Shown: positions 12,101 to 24,100 of the stretch, in pieces | Numbering within the stretch: the stretch's first letter is position 1 | Layout of the letters: every line of letters begins with the position of its first letter | Position numbers and translations under genes: made by a program | Origin: Branchiostoma floridae | Lineage: Eukaryota > Chordata > Leptocardii > Amphioxiformes > Branchiostomatidae | Assembly (NCBI RefSeq): GCF_000003815.2 | Contig: NC_049991.1 | Location: 21,748,200 to 21,812,199 of the forward strand | Reading direction: 5' to 3' | Length of the DNA stretch: 64,000 nucleotides | The notes under the pieces: model-generated | Databases searched by the model: none | What the model was told of the DNA's origin: nothing | Seen by the model: the letters and a program-made list of their open reading frames with translations, nothing else

Positions 12101-15100
12101 TAAGGATATTATGTATGTTAGGGCAGTAGATCAGATTGGAGAAAGACTGATTGCTGAAGCTTTCTAAGAAACCAGGGAGACTTTTAACTGTGACAGAGTA
12201 AACAGCAACTGCAAAAGTCAATCTTCATAAAGAAACCATACTTCAAAGCCTCCTGTGTTCTACTATCCAAGCATTCTCACCTCGTGATGAAGCGTGACAG
12301 AGACGTCTGATGTCCTCCTCCNNNNNNNNNNNNNNNNNNNNNNNNNNNNNNNNNNNNNNNNNNNNNNNNNNNNNNNNNNNNNNNNNNNNNNNNNNNNNNN
12401 NNNNNNNNNNNNNNNNNNNNNAGTGGCAAACAGCAGTTTCACATTGATGAGCAGCTCCAGCAGGGTCAAACTGCTGGACAGCTCCAGAGCACTCAGGAGC
12501 TGGGGGGTAATACATGTAAAAAGTCACCATTATTGGAAAACAGCAGTTTCACGCTCATCAGCAGCTCCAGCAGGGTTAAAATGCTGGACAGCTCCAGAGC
12601 ACTCAGTAGCTAGGAGGTAATACATGGAAAAGTCACTATTAGTGGCAAACAGCAGTTTCACATTGATGATTAGCTCCAGCAGGGTCAAACTGATAGACAG
12701 CTCCAGAGCACTCATCAGCTGGGGGGTAATACATGGGAAAAGTCACCATTAGTGGCAAACAAGCAGTTCCACGGAGATAAGCAGCTCCAGCAGGGTCAAA
12801 CTGCTGGACAGCTCCAGAGCACTCAGCAGCTGGGAGGTAATACATGGAAAAGTCACCCTTAGTGGCAAACAGCAGTTTCACACTGATGAGCAGCTCCAGC
12901 AGGGCCAAACTACTGGACAGCTCCAGAGCACTCAGCAGCTGTGGGAAAAGTGCCACATGGGAAAAGTCACCCTTAATGGTAAAGAAGCAGTTTCACACTC
13001 ATCGGCAGCTCCAGCAGGGTTAAAATGCTGGACAGCTCCAGAGCAGTCGGCAGCTGGGGGGGTAATACATGGGAAAAGTCACAACTAATGGCAAACAAGC
13101 AGTTCCACACTGATCAACAGCTTCAGCAGGGTCAAACTGCTGGACAGCTTCAGAGCACTCAGCAGCTGGGGGGTAATACATGGGAAAAGTCACCATTAGT
13201 GGCAAACAGCAGTTTCAGCACTGATGAGCAGCTCCAGCAACTAAGCCTCTCCAGTACATGACATTCAATATCAAGAAAAAAAAAGATGTTTTCATCTTGT
13301 TACCTTGGTAACAGCACCGATGTAGTCGTTGTACTTGGAGCTGCCTGGTGGGAACTCTGCAGACTTCAAAGGGAAATTGTCAGCAACCATCCTGTCCAGT
13401 CTGGCTCTGGAGCGGGGGGAAACAGGTTAGATATAACAGGAAAACTCACCTTGGCTGAGGGAAGGGAGTGAGCGGCCTCTGTATAAGAATATTTTCTTAT
13501 GTCTACTGCATATGTTTGGAACAAACTGCAACAGTATAGTCTGTTAGTTCTTAATAGGACAACCTGAAGTCAACCACACACTCTTATGCACATCAGAAAA
13601 GATGCTCAGTAACAGATGCAGACAGGGGCTTTTGCAGGCTTTCGCAAAACTGGCTCATTTACTAAACAGAGGACCAAGATAGGTCATGCCTACATGTATA
13701 TAGTGCATATGTAAGTGTTTGAATGTACTTACTTGAGTTCTGCCAGCTGAGTCTGTGGCAGGACTGTGAAAAATGGCAGCAGGTCCAGAACCTGGCTCTG
13801 GGGAGTACAAAAGAAAAGATTACACTTTATGGAGTCTGATTCATTTTATGGCATGAACATCAAGCCTGTTATCTTAAACAGCCAAACTTCATGTGAACTT
13901 GACTGTATGCTGACCTTGAAGGGCAGTGTTGACCTTGAGTCCGTCAGCATGTCCAGGTACATGGAGAAGACGGGTCGGAAGGCGGGGTGGGCGGGGTCAC
14001 GGGACACCTGGGGATAGAACAATCAGAAGAAATGTTATCTTCTATCTGAGTGTATAAATCTGCCACTAGGTGTGAAAATGAGCAACAGTACTAGTGGTTT
14101 CTTAAAGCTTTCTTAACTGAGATGGCACAATCATAGAACTTACAATAATGACAGATGCCTTCGTCTACCCGCATCAGATATGCTGCAAGGTCATATTTAT
14201 CCTAAGATGCAGGTTGATTTAGTACAGTTTTGGTGTTGTAAAATTTTCGTTAAGAAATAACTGCCAAATGAATAAAGATCCAAGACAGCCTTTTCAGAAA
14301 AGATAAACAGCCAAATTCTGTATGACGCATGTTGCACTGTATCCGAACTGCTTTTAGTTTGTGTTCGTGTAACGATCCTGTGACAAATTAATGAGAACAG
14401 ACCCTATTGACTCGGATGTCTATTTTAAAAGATCTTGCCGACTCCAGTGGTCGTAAACATTGAACGAGCCAGTCGCTGCATCATCACCATCACCAAAATG
14501 CAGTTGTCGGGAAACAGAGGTCATGGTAGACACAGGAAATCTTGGTGTGTGTCTGTAAGAAGATCAAAGTGTGCGGCCTTCCCAGCGTGAACCCACTGGA
14601 CAGAGCTGCTTGGAAGCACGCTGTGAAGACTAGCCCACTGCTGCCCACTCCTGTGTCAGGGGACCCAGCAGCAGTATAATCAAACAATGGATACTATAAG
14701 TTCTATCTAAAACTACTAGGTTTTTACTGACCTGCGAGTCGATGATGAGGATCTTCCTCAGCAGAGTCAGGGCTGTGGACTTGCTGTCCTGCAGTGCACC
14801 TGCCTCCCACCAGGGGGCGAGCTTGGGCCAGGACTGCAGCAAGGTGTCGGACAGGGCCGCCCCTTCCCTGAATGGTCAATTTTGGAACAATCAATCAATT
14901 AGAAATTNNNNNNNNNNNNNNNNNNNNNNNNNNNNNNNNNNNNNNNNNNNNNNNNNNNNNNNNNNNNNNNNNNNNNNNNNNNNNNNNNNNNNNNNNNNNN
15001 NNNNNNNNNNNNNNNNNNNNNNNNNNNNNNNNNNNNNNNNNNNNNNNNNNNNNNNNNNNNNNNNNNNNNNNNNNNNNNNNNNNNNNNNNNNNNNNNNNNN

Positions 15101-18100
15101 NNNNNNNNNNNNNNNNNNNNNNNNNNNNNNNNNNNNNNNNNNNNNNNNNNNNNNNNNNTTACACGCAGCGCTGCGTTTCGTTAAATCATACCACAGAGGT
15201 TGCAGGAGTCACGGCCTGATGTGGCTCCAACCAGCACACACAAACAATCCTGACATAAACCGTGACTGATGTTGTTGACACCTAGACTTTCCATAGAGGG
15301 GACTGGAGAATTCTCCTACCCCACGGCAAAAACTTGGCAAACACAACATGTGCCACCATACCTTACCATGGAACCATAACAACTTATTGAAAGGTGACAC
15401 TGAATCCGTCAAGAAACTCTTCTTGTACTTGACCTCCAAGAAGGAAGAGATGGAACTCTTACTGCCAAGTAAAAATAATGATTAATGAACAAGCTGAAGT
15501 GACAGGATCTCACTGGAAAAAAAACCATTATTAGAAAACTTTACCAATGTTCCATGTGAAACATACTTAGGTAAAGCTGGCCGTCTCTCATAAGAAACGC
15601 CTTACCAGCAGGAGTGTTCCTAAAGGCTGACCTTCTGCGTTGTAGATTGAAGATCTGTAGATCTGTATAGAACAAGGTCCTGACCGTAGAACTTCCCACA
15701 CAAGAACTGTAAGAAAAACCAGCAGTGTGTTAGAGATGCAGGGACCCTAGTCCTCCTGACTGCACCAGCTACTCAAGTTGTAACAAGTTGAGGAATACTG
15801 AATCTGTATTCCAAAAACCCCAGTACGCCCTCAGGAAACTGCGTAGTACTGGCACAAGTCTGTACTGACTGTACTGTCACCGGCAACATGCTGTGCAGCT
15901 TGTTGAAGCCACTCTACTTCTGAGTGAGTCACACTCAAGATAGTAGACAGTAGATGTGAAGGAGTAGCAGAACTGGTTCTTCGGCTTACATCTCCAGCAG
16001 GTGTGAGTAGTAGACTGCTGTGTCTCATCTGGAGTGATGAGAAGTAGGTGAACCTCATCCTGTTGTATCTCCCAGATTGTCGAAACAATCAGAAGAATGG
16101 GCAGAAGGCAGACATCTGCCTTCAGTCGTTCCATTTGCAGTTGTTGGCTTGATCGGAGTGTGAACCGATCCACCTTCCAACCGAGTAGAAAAGGACTCTG
16201 AAAACTCTAGACGTTAGCCGGTCCAGAGTCAACCTACAGTGGTAGCTGGAGTTGTTCAGGATCCGAACATATCCACCCCCTTAAGAGTAGTGGAAATGTC
16301 GTCTGAAGACTCAAGAACGTATGTCGATCTAGAGTCCAAGTCGTGGCTACAGGTAATGCCGGGAGCCGACGTCCTGTCACACATATCCCCATCTGGGGAG
16401 TGCTGTGCTGATACAGACCATCTCTGTCTGTGTACCACTGCCACAGGTCGAAGATCACCCTTAGCAAAACCGTGATCTTGCACCTCCTGGATGATTCAGT
16501 TGAGCCATCACTGTTGAGTTGTAGGAGCAGACTGTGTCCGCTCACCATCTCCTTGTAGAAACCAAGGACTGATGAGGTGTCCTGCCGTCCCGATTGCTGT
16601 GTGCCGACCTCTCTTCTACAGACCAGTGTCTTCCTGTGGGAATGCTGTTGAACTGCCGAGGGCTGCACTCTAGACGTGACTGTACAACTGATGTCTTCAC
16701 CAGACTTCAGCGTACCTGAGCTGCATCTGACGGCAGCCCAAGAAGCTGAGTTCCTCTTGTCACTTGAGGAACTGCGATGAGCAGACACCTGAAGACTTTT
16801 GAAGTGCAGAGACGAGAGTTGTGTGCCAACTGACACTGTTGTGGCTTGTGCTCTGCCCGTCAAGCTGCCAACTTCTCTGCCAAGATGATTCTGTCTGAAG
16901 ACAGAAAGTTGTCTGCTAGATGCTGCGACTCCAGCACCTTGTAGTCAGAGACCAAGTTCCCCTCAGCATAGAGTCAAGCCGACTCTAGGGAAAAGCTGCG
17001 TTGACTCTGCTCGGGATGAAACCTGGGTTGAGAGCAGCTGTTGACTGTAGTTGTCAACAGTTGTCGTCCAGAAAGACGATAAGATGATCTGCGCTGTCTC
17101 TGCTCGGGAAGAACCAAGGTGAGAGCAGCTCCAGACCCTAGTTGTCAACAGTTGCCATCGTCCATGTAGCCCTCCAGACCAGGACCAACATCCACTCAGT
17201 TCAGGGATGAACACCTTCAAAACTGAAGGCTGTGCGTCGTTGGGACTCCAATAAGGAGACAACGAGCCGGAAGAAACGCCCGCTGGAACCCCCAGCGATG
17301 CCGGTTCTCTACGTCTGGGATGTGAAGAAGCATCCTTCTGATGACCTTCCCCACTTAGCCTCCCGGCTGGATGAGGTGTTCAGGAACACCCAACTTGGCA
17401 TCCTAAAGACGAACCTGTAGAAAAAACTTGTCTAAAAGGCAAGAAAAAGTAAACGGGTGATACGGAAGTAGTTCCATCACACCCCTGGTAAGCAAGTTCT
17501 TACCTACCACACTCGTGTGGGGTAACCTGTGGAAGGAAAGAAGAAGCCACACCGTCTTGTGGCGAACTGCTCCCACTTGTACCCCTTCACACACTGTAGG
17601 GTCCTGGGATCTACAGACGCCTGCCGCCACCGCCGTAGGAAGTGGACTAGTCTGCCCCTGCGCAGAAGCCGCATACTGTAGAGTACAGGTTGATGGATGG
17701 TTGAACACCTAAGTGTCTCTCTTGTCGGAGATGCGTCAGCTAATTGTCCGACCTCACTGCTGAAGAGTTGAGAAAGACTGCTGTGCAGTACTGACGAGAA
17801 CCACCCAGACAGTAGCTTGGCCCCTGCAAGTAGTTGTAGTAGAGCGTCTCTGCTCAACGACATGTGGCCGATGCTGTAACCACATCTGCGTCTAGCTGTT
17901 GACTTGTTAGATGCTTGTCAACATTCCGGAATGGGCCTAGTCTCTGAGGCCAAGTCGACGACCTTTATCCCAGATCGAGGGAACATAGGATCTAAGAAAA
18001 AAAATCCCAAACACCCTGGGAAAAAATCACATAAAACCCACATGTGCAAGACAGTTGGGCAAGAACTGAGCCTAGGAAGTAAGAACTGTCCTAGCAATCA

Positions 18101-21100
18101 TACATAACAAACATAGTTGTTCAAAAGTACAACACTGAAAACTGTAGTTGTTCAAAAAACTACCACAACTGAATTAACTGCCTAGGTTAATTCATTATTT
18201 TGTTAAACAAAAGGTTTTCCAACCTGCCACTAAAAAATTGAAACATTGTACAAGTACATTGAAACATAAATGTGAGAACAAAGAGCTCACCCTGCTTCAT
18301 GTAAAAGCAGCTGACTACCGCTCTTGATGCTGTGTAGTTGAAGTCAGCACCGCCAACGTGGACAAGCGTTGTTCGGCGTGCTGTTGTGAAGTCTCCAAGT
18401 CGTTGCCACGACAGGGCTTGTCGTGTTCAAAGGACATCTTCTCTTCAACCACCAAGTCGTCAGCAACACAAGGTGCCTGACTGACTTCTTCATCGGGCCT
18501 AGCTGCACCCGCGAAGACACTGTCGTCCCAGCAGCCGCTAACGCTCCTGCTGTCTCGTCGTAGTAGTCTCGTCGCAAGTTGTGGACAGCCACGTCACATC
18601 GCCGTTGCTTCTCTGGAACGGCACCCAATGGAGACGGAGCACGCCGGATCCCGGCATAGGTTGACAAAACTGCGTCCTCAACTATCTTGAAAAGCCACCA
18701 GCGTTTCTGAAATAAATACAGAAAAATACGTACATCGCTGCTAGCAGCCGGTGAAACTTCGCTGACGCCAGCCCTGTCGTCTTCATCTTCTTTGTGGCCG
18801 CCGATAGCGATGTCGCCACCTTCTTCTTCGTTCTTGGCGCCAACTTCTCAACTTCTTCTTGGCGCCACCCTTCTCGGTTCGCGGTCGGAGCAAGCTCGAC
18901 AACCTTCCCGAACGAGAGACCTCGAACTCCATCGCTTGAGTACCCCCGAAAGAGCACCCAAAACGCCCAAACTGGCGTAGAAGTCGACGTTGAAGACTGA
19001 CGATAGTAATGGCGCCGACCCTCGGCGCACATGTTGACGAACTTGTTTGGAGCTCTTGCGGCCCCCGTCGCTGCAAAAGCCGCTAAAAACTCCTGCGCCG
19101 CCCGTAGAAAATCGCCGAGCCGCCGAAGTCTTCGAAGAAAGTCGTGTCCGGGTCCCAAAAAACGCGCTGGGACCCCAAAACCGGAGCTGGAAACTACAGG
19201 GGGTGTTTTCAGTATCGCTCAAAAAATTAGACTGATGCGCATGCGCGGCGAGGAATCATGGGTAACCCGTGACCTTTCAACTTTGGGAGCTACCAAGTGA
19301 GGCTATATGGGGGTGGTCAGGCTCAGATACACCTGAAGTCATTCTCTGATTCAGTCTGACTGACTAACGAGAGGATGCAGGGGACAATCAACCACTCTCG
19401 TCATTTTTGTAACACAAAATCAAATATTGATTGATCAACCAACCAAAAAATCAATCCGCCAATCAGCCAGTAAACAAATCTGTCAATCACACTAATCTGT
19501 TAATCACATTAAAGCTAAAGAAAAGATCTTTCTAAATGATGCTTGACGAGAAATTGTCGGTGACACCAGCAGAAACACCACAGACAAACTCACTTCTTCC
19601 TGAGGGTCTTGTCTTTTGCCAGGTGGTCCAGTAAACCATGGAGGATGCTGCCCACCTGAAGTTCAACACATTCGAAAAAAATTAAAGCATAAATGAAAAA
19701 GATCACTTTTTCACATATACCTCACTCGATTACATTTTCTTCTGATTCCTGTCATGAAGTTTAGACTTCTGGACAGACAAGCAGGTGACACTTTCGTCTG
19801 TCCCAGGAAGCAAATGTTTGTTTCAGGACAGAGGTATGGGTCTTCGAGACATCACTGATGTGTAGTAAGAAAACTATGTTGACATATCTTAGAGCTAGCC
19901 ATGATTTGCTTCAAGAAGACCGGGGGCATACCCAGACTGGTTTGGCTGCAAGCTGATGTGGGAGAACAGGAACACTAACAGCATACCTCTGGATCAGCTG
20001 ATGGCAGATGCACCAAAACAAACAAACAAACAAACAAACAAACAGGTGCGTACCCAGACAGGTTCGGCTGTCAGTTGCTCCAGTAGAACAGGAACACTCT
20101 CAGCACACGTCTGGATAAGCTGATGGCAGATGCACCAAAACAAACAAACAAACAAACAAGTGCGTACCCAGACAGGTTCGGCAGTCAGCTGCTCCAGGAG
20201 AACAGGAACACTCTCAGCGCACATCTGGATCAGCTGATGGCAGATGCACCAAAACAAACAAACAAACAAACAAGTGCGTACCCAGACAGGTTCGGCAGTC
20301 AGCTGCTCCAGAAGAACAGGAACACTCTCAGCGCAGTTCTGGATCAGCTGATGGCAGATGCACCAAAACAAACAAACAAACAAACAAACAAACATGTGCG
20401 TACCCAGACAGGTTCGGCAGTCAGCTGCTCCAGGAGAACAGGAACACTCTCAGCGCAGTTCTGGATCAGCTGATGGCAGATGCAGGACTTAAAGGTGCTG
20501 AAGAACACCATGCCTTGGAAGGTTGACGACTTCTTACCTGCGAGAATGATAAATTTCAGTCATGAGGTACATGTAGATTGTACTGTATAATTGTGATCTG
20601 TGGCACCAAAAATTTCCATAAAGATGTTACAATTACCTAATGTTACAGTGAAATAAACTGATAATGTTCATCTTTTTGTGCAACTATTATCTTTTTCCTC
20701 TGAAGACCTTAATTTTAATAAAAAGCATTTAGCATGCAGGCTGCTTTGAGTTTTTATAAATAGATATAGACGCAAACAAACATACAACCAAGAATTATAA
20801 AAAATTGTATATTATCATACCAGGTTTGGGATGCCCTAATGGTCTAAGTAAACAACAGTTACTATGATATCTAGGCAGGTAAAATATCAAGGTCCAAGGT
20901 AATTTTTCTAATGAAAAAAGTATACCCCTCAGTCCCTAGTGAATATTCAACTATCAAGAAAAGAGAAAATCTTATCATAGTATCAAGAAGCTTCTTTAAG
21001 TGTTTTCACTGACCTCCTCCAGTCATGAGGGGGGGCCTTATTCATCACACAGTCCAGNNNNNNNNNNNNNNNNNNNNNNNNNNNNNNNNNNNNNNNNNNN

Positions 21101-24100
21101 NNNNNNNNNNNNNNNNNNNNNNNNNNNNNNNNNNNNNNNNNNNNNNNNNNNNNNNNNTGGAGGCCGTGGGGTACGTCCGTCCTTCCGCGGGTCACCATGC
21201 TCCGGGAACACGGCAGACACCAGCTCGCCGGCCAGGGACTGCCCCGATTGGGCACCCTGAAAAAACAATATTTAGGACTTAACGCTAGTTCAGCTTTATC
21301 GGATAATCTATGTCCGTTGTTTGTAAAAACAGGGTATTTAAAGATATTGCAGACACTGCAATATTTTGAAAATAAATGCAATATTTTGAAAATATTGCAA
21401 TTTGAAACCACCGTCCGTTGACTTGATATCCCTGAATACCTTGTTTTAAAAACAACAGAATGATATAGGTACCCCACGGATAAAGGTAAACTAGCGTTAC
21501 AATATTGCACTTATCTTCCATACACAACCAGTACAATCTCTCCTGCTTATGTTTCCACGCCTATTAGAGTTCTTCTTCAGAACTTTACAGTTTTTGAGAG
21601 ATAACTCCTGTATCCCATGCTCTACTAGCATAATAAAATTGCTTTTTCTGAGATATTTAGAGCTCTTGCATGCATGTTTGTAAATGTGCAGATCTTGGCA
21701 AACTTCTTACAGAATAGCTAAGAGGTTCAATGGGCATCACTCCACTGTCAGGGAAAGTTGTATGAAGTGCCTTTCTCAAGTCGATAATCAAAAAAGGCCA
21801 ATGGGTTGACAATAAAGTAAACCAACACACAAGGAACAGCCTGACAATCCAGTCCTAACAAACAAACAAACAAACAAACAAAAACTCACCAGTGCCGGCA
21901 GCAGCAGACCAGCGGCATGGAGCTGTTGGTAACCGGACACCAGGAGGGTAAGTCTGACGTGGTCCAGTTCAGCTGCTCCAGCTGACAGCTCAGGCAGGTG
22001 GGAGAACAAGTCGTGGGAACTGTGGCAATAACCAATCAATCAATCAATCAGTCAATCAATCAATCAACCAATTGATCAATCAATCAATCATCAATTATCG
22101 GTGCTTGAAACTATCATGATTCCCAAACCTGAAACAAATGGTATTTTACTATAAAACATATGGTATCTGTATCTACACTCAGCACAAAAAGTTTGGAATA
22201 TCAACTTTGGTATATCATATTTCCGTTATTTATGCATCAATTTCAATGTATTATATATCAATAGAAAGCTTGTGTGATTTCCTTTCCAATGGTATCAAAC
22301 TCATTGTCATTGTTAACTCATGGAACATACACTAGGCCTGCTAACGTGAGTGGGTTATGAAAAAAAAGTGCCCAAATTCCCCCGTTTCTGGACAAAACTG
22401 TATCGTCCGGTTCAACCGTTGTTATGGCCGCGGGTGACAATGATTCAATCAATCCTTTTATCACCTAACGTTTGGTATACAGAACATCCAAGTTTATTTT
22501 TAGAATATCCGAGTAGCGTATTTTATGAGTGTAAATTCATGGAACAAGGACTAGGCCCGCTTACGTACAGGGGGTCCTAAAGATAAAGTGACAAAAATCA
22601 CCCTACTAAAATCAATCACTCCATTCTGCTCATTTTCTTCTGTCAGTATTGACTTGTGAATGAAGGCAAGCTGAATAAACAGGACATGTCAATCAAAGCT
22701 ACTATTACTCTTTATTCAAGCAAAAAATCTGAACCATGGCAAGAAGTGATCAATCGAGTGCTAGCCATAAGCCGTAGGAAGGCTATTCCACCCTAAGACT
22801 GTACTGCAGCGTCCAATGGTCCTTGCTCTGTGTGGACTGGTGTTGTACTCTTGCTGAACTGCATTTGGTCCAATATTGAAGAGGTATAATGTTGCTATTG
22901 GATGGAGGATGGTGTCCCTATATGTCACCACATTAATTTGCCTGGAATGATGACGAGTCTTGTTTACCCTATGGTGGTTATACCGCCCCACACCATGACG
23001 CTGCCTCCACCACCAAATGCCGAAAGTTACTCTTGCCTTGTCAGCGTGCGGTTCTCCTTGCCGCATCCACGCTTTGATTCTGCCATCCAACTATTGAAAG
23101 GGCAGATGAACTCTACTTAAGTGTACTAAAACCTTGTATGTTCCGTATACAAAATGTGAGGTGAAAAGAGGATTGATTGAACCAGTGACACACGCGACAA
23201 TATCAACAGGACGATGCAGTGTTGAACATAAGTAAGGGAATTTGGGCACTTTTTTTTCGTGACCCACCCACGTAAGCAGGCATTGTGCTCGTTTCATGTG
23301 TTTACAATAATAACAAGTTTGATACCATAGGAAAGTAAATCACACAAGCTTTCTATTGATATATAATACATTGAAATTTATGCATAAATAACGGAAATAT
23401 GGTATACCAAAGTTGATATTCCAAACTTTTTGTGCCGAGTGTATATAGCCGGTATAACCGCCCTTCGGCGTAACACACCAGCTTCTTTATCTGTATCTAT
23501 ATAGCCGGTATAACCACCCTTCGGCGTAACACACCAGCTTCTGTATCTGTATCTATATAGCCGGTATAACCACCCTTCGGCATAACACACCAGCTTCTGT
23601 ATCTGTATCTATATAGCCGGTATAACCGCCCTTCGGTGTAACACACCAGCTTCTGTATCTGTCTCTATATAGCCGGTATAACCGCCCTTCGGCATAACAC
23701 ACCAGCTTCTGTATCTGTATCTATATAGCCGGTATAACCGCCCTTCGGCGTAACACACCAGCTTCTGTATCTGTATCTATATAGCCGGTATAACCGCCCT
23801 TCGGCATAACACACCAGCTTCTGTATCTGTATCTGTATAGCCGGTATAACCGCCCTTCGGCATAACACACCAGCTTCTGTATCTGTATCTATATAGCCGG
23901 TATAACCGCCCTTCGGCATAACACACCAGCTTCTGTATCTGTATCTATATAGCCGGTATAACCGCCCTTCGGCATAACACACCAGCTTCTGTATCTGTAT
24001 CTATATAGCCGGTATAACCACCCTTCGGTGTAACACACCAGCTGTGCATAGTGCAAGCTAAGCAAGCAGTTCCATACTTTCACTAGTTTCAAGTTAAGGA

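Noticed and set aside
16234..16863. A 209-codon host protein
   Set aside because: No start context or splice partners; weak RNase H-like resemblance and repeat-like surroundings favour a decayed element.
18682..19222. A genuine host gene on the minus strand
   Set aside because: Overlapping open frames in all three phases reflect GC-rich composition; context and downstream RT-like blocks fit a retrotransposon relic better.
19994..20395. A Cys/Leu-rich membrane protein ([10 protein letters not shown] pattern)
   Set aside because: The pattern comes from translating CAAA microsatellites between exon-edge copies.
22761..23090. Functional Tc1 transposase
   Set aside because: Only a C-terminal portion is recognisable, with stops and no complete catalytic triad.
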